A stretch of 64,000 bases of DNA from Lagopus muta (Eukaryota; Chordata; Aves; Galliformes; Phasianidae): positions 22,030,077 through 22,094,076 of the forward strand of contig NC_064438.1 of assembly GCF_023343835.1 (NCBI RefSeq), in the 5' to 3' direction. Below the pieces are notes generated by a model. That model ran no database searches. It saw only the letters and a program-made list of their open reading frames with translations, and had not been told where the DNA came from. Position 1 is the stretch's first letter. Each line of letters starts with the position of its first letter. The translations under genes and the position numbers were made by a program. This document shows, piece after piece, positions 1 through 10,287 of the stretch.

Positions 1-86
1 TCCCAATCGTAACAAACCCTCTGCCTTTGTTCCCCTCCTGCCCTCTCACCCTATTGCTCCACACCCAAAGCTGGCATAGCACTCAC
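1..86 (-). other. TP53I11: TP53I11 intron 5, start only
   Basis: Begins with the donor GTGAGT at 86-81 and runs off the left edge. Nothing else is seen in it. Confidence 0.85.
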
Positions 87-183
87 TGAGTAGGGCTCCT
101 CCATAGAGCCGGATGGGAGTCTTGCTGCTCACTGACTCCTCGTTGAAGATGGCATCGTAGAGCTGATCAGGGAAAGCCAGGGC
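87..183 (-). CDS. TP53I11: TP53I11 exon 5 (97 nt)
   Basis: The acceptor is TTCCTCCTCCAG ending at 184 and the donor is CTACTCA followed by GTGAGT (intron from 86). It encodes 32 codons, starting [16 protein letters not shown] and ending [11 protein letters not shown], plus one base of the next codon (phase 1, expected Ser). The first four residues finish the membrane segment begun in exon 4; the rest is a likely loop. The next exon is outside the window. Confidence 0.9.
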
Positions 184-2348
184 CTGGAGGAGGAATGGGA
201 GAGGCTCAGCAGCACCTTGCCAGTTCTGTCAGAATGTGCTATCTCGGGCAGGGGGAAGTGATGCTTGATGTGATCAGAGCCCTTGGCCAGGAAACTGGAA
301 ATTAAGGAGGTGTGAGAGATAACAGTGTGTCGGCTGCTCACTCTAAGGCCAGTTTCTACGAGCAAGGCTGTCGTGCCGTGTGAGGTTTATGAACCTGCAA
401 ATGAAAACAGACTCTGGAAATGGGAACAAACTGCCAAGGGCACTGCCGGCAAAACTCATTGCAGAGTTACAGTGAGGGCAAAGGCCTCTCAGGAGAAAGC
501 AGTGGTGGTTGTAGAAGGCAAAGAAAGGGGAATAAATGGCTGAGGAGCCACACTGTGGCATCCAGGAGCTGGTGGTGCCTAGGCTGCTGCCCTCACTTAC
601 CATGATGGCCACCCCGGAAAACATGACGGCGGAAACCAGCTGCCAGACCCTGCATGGAAGACAGAGGACCTACAGTGAGCACAGAGACAAACATATCACT
701 CCTGCTTCGCAACACACTCCTGGCTGTCTGCATGGTTATAGTTATTCTCCATCCTCATGCAGCTGAGGCAGTCACAGGTCTTCTGCACAAGGATGTGGGC
801 CCTCTGCATGCTGCTAGTTCCAGCCTCACTAGCCAAGGAGAGCTGAAATCCCACCCTGCACACACACAGAGCTGGGAAGGGACTTTACAAAGAGGACAGG
901 GAGCACCTCTGGCCCTGTACAGCCCCCACACTTTCCAGCACCTGCCAAGAGACCAGAGCTCATGTCATTCAAGCTGTTCACAGGGGAAGAAAGCAGGACC
1001 AGTTTGGCTCTGCAGCCCTGAGAAACCCCTGCAGGGAGCAGTGAGGTGGTGTTGGGGACAGGGCTGGCAGGAAGAGTGTGGCCAGGTGCTCTCTAATGGG
1101 CCAGCGCTGAGGTGTGCCTGTGTCTTACCTGAGCCCCAAGGGTTCCCGGACAGCAAACTTGATTTCATTTCCCAGGACTTGACTAATCTGAAATTCAAAG
1201 AAAAGGCACAAGGTGACTGAGCAGACGCTTCCCCAGCCTTTAGGCAGCATTTGTCATCCCAGAGGACACACCTTAACCCTAGGTGGGAGTTTATCTTCAA
1301 GAGGGCTGATAGGAGGGAAAAAAAAAAAAAAGGAATTCCTTTACGATCCCTTAGTCCCAAAACCTGCTGAAGACTGACTTGATTTTCATCAGGGTCTGCA
1401 GCTTTCACTGCTCCTGACCAGGATCAGTAGGGCTGATGTTAATTAACAGAATGTTAATTTCTGTTTCTCACTACTAGGTAAGTAGGGATCTGCCTCTTCC
1501 CACATGTAGCCTGTTGATCCTCACTGATGAACCACCACAGCTGTAGAGGCAGAACTGCTGAGGAATTTACCATAGAAAAGAGGTGCAGGATGATTCATAG
1601 GAGGGCAGGAGCCAGGCAGTGCTCAAGAGAGCACTTGGGACAGGGCTCTTGAGAGATGAGTCCTTACTCTCCATACTCTGGTATTTTGCTGAAACAGATT
1701 GTGCACATTCATTTGCAATTCAGACCTCTTCAGAGAGGCGCCACTTTGTTTCCTGAATCACTGCTGCAATTTGCAGGGCACAGGTAACTGGTATGTGATG
1801 AGCAGCGTAATTGGCTGGGCTTTGCTCTGCTGGCACTGAGCTGGATAATGGGTGTCTCAATAATAACATTTCACCAATGGATTAAAACAGCTTAAAGGCA
1901 GAGCTCAGTACTTTACTGTGAAAGGTGTTTTCAGGCAGCTTTTGTGCATCCACCAGGTTACAGTGCCTGGCCCTGCTAAAGGGCAGCAACAATTTTGTTG
2001 TGGCAGCCCTTACAGAGCAGAGCTGGTAGACCTGATTTTGTCATAGAGGCTGCAGAAAATAAAGTGACACGTGCTTTAGTTACCCACTGGAGGGCATTTC
2101 ACAGATTTGCTGGCTGCTTCCCTGCAGCAATGGCCTCATCACTGCAGGGAACAGCATGGAGCATCCCAGGGTGGGACCAGGGACATTTCCTACACCGCTG
2201 GTGACCCAGTGCCTCTCACCTTGGAGCGATGGACCTCACCATCATCATCCTCGCCACCGACCCCCAGGATCTTGCGTGTCTTCAACCTGCTCACCAGGTC
2301 AGTCTGGCTATGCTTCTTCATCAGCGGCGGGGGCTGCTTGGCTGCCAT
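87..2348 (-). CDS. TP53I11: TP53I11 (p53-inducible protein 11), first ~111 codons, split over four exons, partial
   Basis: Joined minus-strand exons 2348-2220, 1187-1129, 649-601 and 183-87 give a continuous frame that I recognise as TP53I11/PIG11. It starts [18 protein letters not shown], continues with [19 protein letters not shown], then [11 protein letters not shown] and REPLGLR, then [16 protein letters not shown], then [13 protein letters not shown] and [11 protein letters not shown]. The four junction phases (0, 2, 0, 1) are mutually consistent and every intron is GT-AG. The family is a small multi-pass membrane protein; human is about 189 residues, so the C-terminal ~40% with the later membrane segments lies beyond position 1. 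The charged N-terminus (about residues 1-60) is presumably cytosolic, and the first hydrophobic segment is about residues 64-83, split across exons 4 and 5. From the literature: a p53-induced gene linked to growth suppression, apoptosis and restraint of epithelial-mesenchymal transition; its biochemical activity is not settled. The ATG has an optimal context (ACCATGG). No frameshift or stop is seen. Confidence 0.93.
184..600 (-). other. TP53I11: TP53I11 intron 4
   Basis: 417-nt intron between the 49-nt and 97-nt exons, GT-AG, unique sequence. Open frames of 60-93 codons overlap it on both strands, but none matches anything I know; those on the minus strand simply read through exon 4 into the intron. 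Confidence 0.85.
601..649 (-). CDS. TP53I11: TP53I11 exon 4 (49 nt)
   Basis: The acceptor is CTTCCATGCAG ending at 650 and the donor is ATCATG followed by GTAAGT (intron from 600). The first base completes the Arg codon begun in exon 3; the next 16 codons read [16 protein letters not shown], the first half of a hydrophobic membrane segment. It leaves in phase 0. The exon is very small, so gene predictors can miss it. Confidence 0.9.
650..1128 (-). other. TP53I11: TP53I11 intron 3
   Basis: 479-nt intron, GT-AG. A 188-codon plus-strand open frame (654-1220) crosses it and the antisense of exon 3. I regard it as chance: composition is not protein-like and it runs through real exon sequence on the opposite strand. 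Confidence 0.85.
1129..1187 (-). CDS. TP53I11: TP53I11 exon 3 (59 nt)
   Basis: The acceptor is TTTGAATTTCAG ending at 1188 and the donor is CTCAG followed by GTAAGA (intron from 1128). It encodes [19 protein letters not shown] plus the first two bases of an Arg codon, so it leaves in phase 2. Sequence and length fit the family segment just before the first membrane span. Confidence 0.9.
1188..2219 (-). other. TP53I11: TP53I11 intron 2
   Basis: 1,032-nt intron, GT-AG. It holds a plus-strand poly-A run at about 1318-1331 and otherwise unique sequence. No repeat-family tail or RNA gene is recognised. Confidence 0.85.
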
Positions 2349-2391
2349 GGTGGTGGGTGGGCCACAGGCCTCCAATCCGCTGCTGGGAGAG
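2220..2391 (-). CDS. TP53I11: TP53I11 first coding exon (exon 2: 43-nt 5' UTR plus codons 1-43)
   Basis: The exon begins after a pyrimidine-rich acceptor (CTTCTCCCCTCAG ending at 2392), contains 43 nt of 5' UTR (2391-2349), and the coding part runs 2348-2220. It ends AAG followed by GTGAGA (intron from 2219), phase 0. The encoded piece is hydrophilic, with a Lys/Pro-rich start, an SQTDL motif and an acidic GGEDDDGE stretch. An alternative acceptor 8 nt further in (CTCCCAG) would shorten only the UTR. The frame upstream of the ATG stays open to about 2447, but the family start and the strong Kozak context favour 2348. Confidence 0.9.
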
Positions 2392-2580
2392 CTGAGGGGA
2401 GAAGCCTGAGCCACACTGGCTGGGAATGCTGTGGGGCCGGGCCCCACACTTGCAGGGCAGCCTGGGGTACAATTCTCCTGCTGGCCTGGCCACAGAGGGA
2501 GAGCTGCTGCCTCCAGCCCACCAGGCTCACAGCTGCAAGGCTGTAGGAAGTGTTTTCACATGAAATCTCACAGGGTTCAG

Positions 2581-2609
2581 AAAATAAAAATTAAAAAAAA
2601 AAAAAAAAA
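2581..2609. repeat. A-rich run
   Basis: AAAATAAAAATT followed by an unbroken run of about 17 A. No recognisable SINE or LINE body adjoins it, so I call it low complexity only. Confidence 0.8.
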
Positions 2610-2961
2610 GCACAAAAACCCTTCTGCTAGGCCAGCAGATGGCTCCTCATCGCCCTGGTGCTGAGGTAGGGAGCTGTGGGCTGCCCATCCCAGCTGTGGG
2701 GAAGTTGTCCAGGTCTGCAAGGAGGACGGCACAGCTGTCACCACGACCTGCTGGAGGGGAAATAAAGAATCAGCAGTGTGGCCACGGAAGCACCAAATGG
2801 GCTGTCCTGCCTAGATGGCCTCTGCCATCAGCTCTGCCACAGGAGCTGTGTGAGCGTGGGCACCATACTGCCATCCATAATGCGCCTTGTGTGCGTCCCT
2901 ATGCGCTGAGTGCAGCCTTGAGCTTCACCAACATGTGCTGTGAGCTGTTCGGACCTAACCA

Positions 2962-3075
2962 ACGTTAATGATGGAAAAGACCACCAAGGCCATTTAGTCC
3001 ACCCAGCAACCCATCGCCACCATGCCCATCAAACAAGGTACGTTCCAGCACGGCAGTGTCTGTGGCCCTTTAGGA
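2962..3075 (-). mobile_element. CR1 LINE fragment, 3' end
   Basis: The stretch contains GGAAAAGACCACCAAGGCCA, then TTTAGTCCACCCAGCAACCC, and a CACCATGCCCATCAAAC-like block. That order is the reverse complement of the avian CR1 3' region, so the element lies on the minus strand and is 5'-truncated. It is noticeably diverged and lacks a clean 8-bp tail repeat, suggesting an old copy. It sits in TP53I11 intron 1. Confidence 0.75.
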
Positions 3076-4828
3076 ACATGGTACCTCTTTGCCTCTTCGC
3101 ACACTACGGCAATTAACTGTTGTTAAACATTTCCCAGATGAGAGGAACTGAAGTCATTAAATGATGCTCTGCTTTTTGTCTCTTTCTGCTCACCATGCAT
3201 TACACCCTCCAGCTCTATCTTGGGCAAAATGCCATGCAGATCTCAGATATTTGTTTGCTTTTCCCCCCAGACACTGCAGCCCAGTGTAGTGCCAGAACAC
3301 ATCAGCCCTACAGACGCAATATTCCAGAGGCAAGATCCTCTGTGAGGACATGTTGCTTCCTGGGAAACAAATTTGACGGCAAACAGAGCGCAAATACTGG
3401 CTAGGAAAAGACAAGGCAGAGATAACTGACAGAAGCTGAGACAGAAAAGACAACTTCTGAGTAAGTGCGGAGGTGTCAAGCAAAATCACTCTACATCATC
3501 ATCCAGTCCTAAAACCCAGGAAACTCTTGATTCTTGAAGTCTTTCCTGCTAATTTGTCTTCCTTTCATCTAAGCTCAGCCAAACACAAAAATATATTTTC
3601 ACTTGCCATTTCAGCCCCCACGAGAGCAGCAGAAAGGTCCCCCACAGGCAGCAGACATGGCTCAGCTGGTCCCAGCAAGCATAGGAATCAAGCACAGGCA
3701 ATCCCTCACTCCAGTTGCACTTTCTCGTGGCTGTCCCAGGAGAACAGAATTTATGCTCATGTCTAAAGAATTCACGAGTCCTCAGGGAGTCATGAAATGA
3801 GGTGTCAGTCTGTTGGCATCGTGCACACAAGTGTTCTCCCGCTGTCTTGCAAAGGATTTGCTGCTCAGGAAAATTTCTCCAGTGTTGTCCACTGGAGCAG
3901 AGTCACTTCTGCAGGACCTCAGAGCACACTGGCATAACTCTTTGTGATGCAAACTAAGAGAACTTGCTGGGACAATGTAAAGGCTGAATTCAGTGCTCTA
4001 GTATTTAACAAGACCCCTTCAGCAATCCCAGGCAAGATGTTTTTCAGCAAGCCAGTTCAGTTACTTGGGGCTTTGCTTCTTTTGGATTGGAGGGGCTTTT
4101 TCTGGTCTTGTTACACCATCTAAGCCCAGGTTCCCAGAAGGTCACTGCCTGTAGCAGCTGTGGTCTAGAAACACTTAAGAACTGAGAAACAGAAGGAAAC
4201 TGCAAGCTGTTTTACCCACTCTCAGACTGCAGCATAAAAGCAAGAAGATCAAAAGGTGACTGCTGGTAGAACAGACTGGAGGATGCACAGTGTCCCACGC
4301 GTGCCGTGATAGCAGCCATTGGGAGTGCAGGTGCAGGGCTGGGGGCTCTCCCTTCCCTCACACTTTGGTGGGGAGCAAAGAGTGAAAAAATAGACATCTT
4401 CAAATGCAAAGAATCCTGAGGGCGTGACATAAAGGGAGGCAGTGGGGGTTAAAGGGAGAATTTGTAGGCTAAGAGAGAGAAATGGCTCTGGGATTACATG
4501 GGCAGCCTTGCAATTCTGACCACAGGCAAACAGATCAAAATTTGGCTTCAGCAGTTGCATTGCCAGTTGCCTTCAGGGCGTGAGCTGGTGGAAATGATGA
4601 TGTCAATAAATTAGCACTGCTCTCCCACTAAGAATTTCCACTAATTTGTGGCAAACCAGTGGCCAAGAGCCGGGACAGCACAAGCCAGCTAAAAATGCCG
4701 CTAAAATAATCACTGAAGGCCATTCTGATGCATAAAACCAGGCTCCCACTGTGCTAAGCACAGCTGTGGCACAGCCCTGCAGTCAATGCCACGTCTCATT
4801 ATCCCCATCTTCCAGGGAAGGAGCCAGT

Positions 4829-4895
4829 CTAATGAATATTGAATATTAATGAAGAATGAGCTAATGAATGCATTAGTACTAATTCAGTGACATTC
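4829..4895. promoter_or_regulatory. TAAT-rich block, possible homeodomain-binding element
   Basis: Several TAAT/ATTA cores occur within about 65 bp, including the inverted repeat CTAATG-AATG-CATTAG at 4861-4876 and a doubled GAATATT. Homeodomain proteins bind TAAT cores, but the density here could also be AT-rich chance. No conservation evidence is available from one sequence. Confidence 0.2.
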
Positions 4896-7223
4896 AGACA
4901 GAAGATGCCGAGGATTTGAACAATGTTACACTTACATTAATGTATCCTGACACACTGAGAGTTTTGAGGATGTTTTCTATTAGCATACACGTTTTCAAAA
5001 GGGAACCTCCAACTCATCCTGCCTTGATTTTCTCCTCAATCCTCTTTTCCAGTGTCCCAGTGGCTGAGCAGATCAATCAGCACACACAGGAAACTCCTAT
5101 GCACCCCCAGCAATGGGCAACACCTAGTGCAGATGAAAGAGGGCTTCTTTTCCTCCAAGAACTCTTCTCTTCACACTCTCCAGCCACGCATATGACAACA
5201 TTTCAGCAGCTGGAGCTGCTGGTTTCAGAGCTCCTAAGTCAGTATGCCACAGGCAACCCAAGGTCTTGAGCCCGCTGTGATTTGTTGGTGCCACACATTT
5301 AACCAAGATGGTGTTATACTTGCACAGTGGATGATTCTTTGCTGGAACTCTGACAGCAAACCTGCCATGCCCAAGCATCTTTATTGGCCAAGCAGTTGAA
5401 AGCCACCAATTAACACCAAGATGCAGCACTATAGCACACACTTCACAATACCACAGGTTGCCACTGCACCTGCAAGCCCCTGGTGTTCCCCACATAACCT
5501 GAAGAGGCATTTCACAGGTGTGGGATCTGAGCCAGGCAAGCAAAACCATGTCTTCTTGTGCCAGGGATACCTGAGAGGGCAGAAACAAAGTCTGGGCTCA
5601 AACACAGGGGCACAGCAAAGAAATGGGTGCACGGATCAGAGGACTCAAATAAGAGCAACATCAGTCAGAAAGGCAAAGATAGCTGTCTGGTGGAAATTAC
5701 TATGAAAGTTTTTCTTTTATTTTCCAAGAGACTCATCACTAAAGTATCTCAGTGTCTCACAACCCTGCCTCACTATGGCCCTCCAGCCGAGGGACAGCTG
5801 ATATCCTGCTCTGGAAACACAAGGAGATTAAAGATGGCATCCACAGAGGTACTTATCACTTTTGCTCCTGCAAACACTTGGCTGTTGACTCAGTAAGCGG
5901 GATCTAAGACACTCCCTCGCACACAGAAAGGCGCACCGTGTTCAGGGGTGTCCGTGATGGACCTGAGGCAGATCTCCCCCTGGTCGAGGTGACAACAGAG
6001 GTGCAGCCATCTCCATGTTGTGTTTCTGCAGCTGCGAGCCAGCCCTTTCCTAGAGTTCTATCTTAGAGCTGGGATTTGAAATGATTAAGACCTCTCTGCC
6101 AGAGCAGCACTCTCCCCACTTCCCAGTGGATTTGCTCCATGCCAGCTGCAGCATGTGGCTTTGCACATTCCGGGCTACCAGCAGATCCTAAAACAATAAC
6201 AAGATCAGTCATGTTTGCTGCTGGGAGGAATACAGAGCAACCCTTGCCCAAACTGAAAGGTACAGATCACTAGCATAGCAGAAAGAAACACCCAAGTAGT
6301 TTCTGCAGTCAGAAAGTCTTAGAGACCACACAGGGTCAGACCTGATCTAACTGAAAATAATGGGATGCCCAGGCAGTAAGGCAACTAGAACTCAACCATC
6401 AGAGCAGTGTGATGGGGCTGCTGCTCCTGCCCAGTCTGGCACAGTCAATACAACCAAGCAAAGAGGCTGCTTCTGTATGATTTCTCACCTGGAACAAGCA
6501 AGGCACACGGGACTCCCATCCCCAGGAGTCCCATGAACCAGGGCCCAGCTGTAACATCAGGATTGTGTCCCCCAGCTCCTCATTGCCCATAGGCTTCCAA
6601 TTTCCTCTTGCAGACAGAACAGGAAAGTTTCTTTCTGTGTCACAGGAAGTGTTATACAGCAATCCAAAGCTGCCAAGGGCTCAGTTTCCCCAGCAGAAAA
6701 TTAAAAAAAGCTCTGTTTGCTTCTCAAGGAGCAATAATTAAATCCAACAACCACAGCCCTGCTGCTCTGCTAACTACCACCTGCAGCAACACACCAACAG
6801 TGAGCCCGAGCTGTAGGCTCCACCTCAGGCAAGAAATGCTGCTCTGCAGCCAGCAGCAGCATACAGAGTAAGTCCATGACTCCAGCACACTCAGGCAGAA
6901 ACCCTGCAGACCCACAGCTACCATCACACCCCACATGTGCTGGGGACACAGATAACTCAGACATCATGAGCTGATGACCCCAAGGATTTGAGTGCCCTGG
7001 GGCACACAGGAGCCAGGAGGATGAAAGAGGAGATGAAATAAGTCAGGAATAGATGCTGTTTTTCTTTAAGGGAATGAAAAGAGAATTCCTCCTTGATTTC
7101 CCAGCTGTCACAGACAGGTGTTTGCAAAGACGGTCCCAGCAGCTCAGTGGGCCATCTGTCCTGCAGATGAGTTCTACAGGGAAGCATTAGAAGGAAAAAT
7201 AAAACCCTCATGCATACACTGGT

Positions 7224-7259
7224 TAAAAAAAAAGAAAGAAAAAAAAAGGAAGAGAAAAA
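7224..7259. repeat. Purine (A/G) tract
   Basis: About 36 nt of A and G only, mostly A, inside intron 1. Low-complexity sequence with no element body next to it. Confidence 0.75.
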
Positions 7260-8020
7260 CCAACCCCACCAGAAAACACATATTGAGCTTAGCTGCTGGA
7301 AAAACAGGGCTTTCAAATGTTTCAAAGGTCTATTGTAAAGAAAATCTGTCTGTCATCTCCTCTGTCTCACACCTGAGCAATGAGAGGCTCAAAGAAACCT
7401 CACAGAGAATAACCCTGGGGGGCGGGGAGAAGCCCAGATATACACTGCCTTACCTATGGCAGAGCCACAGCCACGGACTGCAGGATGCTGACATGAGGCT
7501 GCTTGCACTTCCACCACCAACCTGAAACCTCAGACTTTCTCTCCATCGTGCCCACACTCTCCACAATTTCCATTCATAAACTCTCCATGAAGTCGATGCC
7601 CTTTGCTCCTAACCATCATCCAGCTCTGCCCCTGTCCAGAACTCAAAAAGGAAATAATACAAAAATTACATTTGGGAAGGCTCAGCCCCCTCAGCCACAA
7701 AGCAAGCACAATGTCCTTTTGCATTTCATCACCGAGACTGTAATTTCAAAGCTATTCTTGATGGCTGCATCTCCAGCAACACTATTTCTACATCTGCAGT
7801 CCAGTAGGTTAACTCATATAATGTAATGACTGCAATTTAGAAACTACTACAATGGCTACGAACATGAAACAGAAAATAAAATCAATACGGCTGTACTGCT
7901 CCTGCATCCTATAAGCAGACTTTTGACCTGCATTGCATATGGATATGCAGCCCCAGCCTGAGAACAGCTGGCTGGGAGAATCCCCAGCACCAGCAGGGTC
8001 CTTTTTGCTTCCAGTTTTGT

Positions 8021-8045
8021 AAAAAGGAAAAAAAGAAAAAGAAAA
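8021..8045. repeat. Purine (A/G) tract
   Basis: About 25 nt composed of A runs broken by single or double G. It looks like ordinary intronic low complexity. Confidence 0.7.
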
Positions 8046-9277
8046 CACAAAGGGCTCCTCTTCTCCCATCCTCTGCCACAATCTGACCAGATGTGCAGCC
8101 TAGGCACACACAAAGAGGGGGGAAAGGGCAGACAAATACATTTGCATTAAGCAGTGAGAGTGCCTTTTAGTCTGGGCAGGACACTTTCTGAGCCCCAGAC
8201 ACACAGACTGCCTCAGCACTCAGGTCTTTCCTTGTGCAAGTGACAAGATTTTCTTCCACCAAGCAGAGCGCCTGTAAATCAGTCCTGAGATGGGATGGCC
8301 TCCACGAGCACCAGCCAACAGCTACTTCTCATCAACCCTATGCAGTAGGATATTTCCCATACCACATAGCCACAACCCACATGCTACTAATTCACATTCA
8401 TGTGCTTTTATGTGCATGTATCTTGTACAGCATATATGTGCTTAAATAAATAAGAAAGATATGGTTTGAGCTGAGGAAGAAAGGAGGCGATCTTTGCTCC
8501 CGTCTGCTCAGTGTTGGAAGGGCCATTGGAGCTGCCAGACCAGAGGAGCATTTTGGCATTACCTGTACCTCAGTCTCATGGGACAGCAGAACACGGGGAG
8601 CAAGCCAGCGGTGGGAGGTCAGGGAGAAGCTACCTCCTGCTCCATTCACCACGCAGGAGGCAGATGCCAGATTTCATCTCTCAGCCCCACCAATCACCCT
8701 GGGACCATGTGCTCACTTCCTCCCAAAGCGATTTGCCAGCACTAAGCCCTGCTCATTTACACACAATTGCAGCTCCTGGTTCACCACTCCCCAACGGCTC
8801 AGATAGGCTTAGGAGATGCTTAGCAGAAACCCAGCAGGGACAGGCTCCCAGTGCAACACATACTGCAACTATTTGGTAGCCTACCCGAAAGTGGCAAGAA
8901 TCTCCCTCTGACACCCTTCTGGTTTCTATAGCAACAGGTTAATGTTAAAGACGTTAAGATGCAGAACTCCTCAGGCTGGGCAAACAGAGACAGCACCGAT
9001 TTAGGAAAGGGAAACTTCTAAATAGCTGGCGACATGAGAACAGAAGGTTTGCTGCCTTGCCTGTCAGCAGTACTGCCCCTCTATGCAACCTCACCCAGGC
9101 TGTTTAAGCTTTCCCCATTCCATCTGTCCATTCCTCATGGAAAAACAAAACCACTGCCCAGGTTCATCTCCAGCAGAACCCACAGCCTTTTCCCACAGAT
9201 GCTGTTCAGCTCTCGACAAGTAGCTCACACAAACCTGACTTTGCTTTTTCCTTGGCTGCTAATTCAGGGGAAGGCAC

Positions 9278-9314
9278 TGTGTGCATGCATGTGTGTGCAT
9301 GTATGTGCACATGT
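9278..9314. repeat. Alternating purine-pyrimidine tract (TG/CA with CATG units)
   Basis: A 37-bp stretch that strictly alternates purine and pyrimidine, rich in TG, GCATGC and TGCACA steps. Such tracts can adopt Z-DNA under negative supercoiling (known property; formation here is inference). A second tract of the same kind lies 0.95 kb away. Confidence 0.8.
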
Positions 9315-10255
9315 TTGTTTATGCATGAGCTGCCGGCTCCGAATTATGCACAGATCAACAAGACACTTTGAATTCCCCAACTGTGAAGTGCGTGACATTT
9401 AATCTCAACCTTCCTTTCAGATTTCATAATGCGCGCTATCAGCAATGGGCACTCAGTACACAAGCACCCTTTAGAAAGGTTTCAAAAGAAAAAGATGATA
9501 ATATAAAGAACCTGCAGACTGAAAAAGAGACAGCAGCTTGGATGCGAGTGTTCTCCAGTTTCCACAAGAGGCCAGCTAAGTGCCCTGCAAGGAGCACAGA
9601 GACAGTCTGCTCCTGTCACAGGATAAATGCATTTCACAGGTGAAGAGAGTGGGGCTTGGAAGTGTGAAATGTGTCACAAACCCAGAGTTCTCCTCCTCTC
9701 CCCATTTCTGGCTGCCTGGGAAGCAGGCAAGGGAAGCCACCCTCATTGGTGCCTACTGCATCTTCTTTTGGAAAGGTTCCTTCCATGCAATGAGCTACAT
9801 GAGGCTTTTGGTTACAATTATATATAGGCAGTGTAGATATAGGAACTCCTGATTTTAGAATTCAGCTTCTCACTACATGTTCCAGGCAAACACTATCTCA
9901 CTTCTGCCCACCTCACAGCAGAGAGTCACGCTTTGGGATTATAAAAACCTGACAACAAACAATCTACAAGGAAAGGGGTTCCCTTCTCTTCTGCTGTGCA
10001 TGGAAAAGTGATGTCCTCGGCGGACCTGCTCCTAAGTCACAGCCACAGAGGATGCACAGCAGCCTAAGGAACTACAGCAAGATTTCTCTTTTTATAGCAG
10101 AGGGAATGCAAAGGGTTGGGCATCAGACAGAGCACAGCATCAATAGCCTTGCTGTCAGGTTGTCACTTCCAGAGACAGGAAGAACTGAGAGGTTCTCAGA
10201 ATACTGGATACAACAAGCTCCAGTAATATCAGCATCATACATCAGCAGCAGTGCT

Positions 10256-10287
10256 CATGTGTATACGTGCATGTGCGTACATACACA
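10256..10287. repeat. Alternating purine-pyrimidine tract
   Basis: A 32-bp strictly alternating stretch beginning CATGTGTATACGTGCATGTG. It includes two CpG-type CG steps, which favour left-handed DNA more than TA steps do. It is followed by a short GGGCAGGGCAGGG run. Confidence 0.8.

Noticed and set aside
654-1220. 188-codon plus-strand open frame
   Set aside because: It runs antisense through TP53I11 intron 3 and exon 3 and has no family resemblance.
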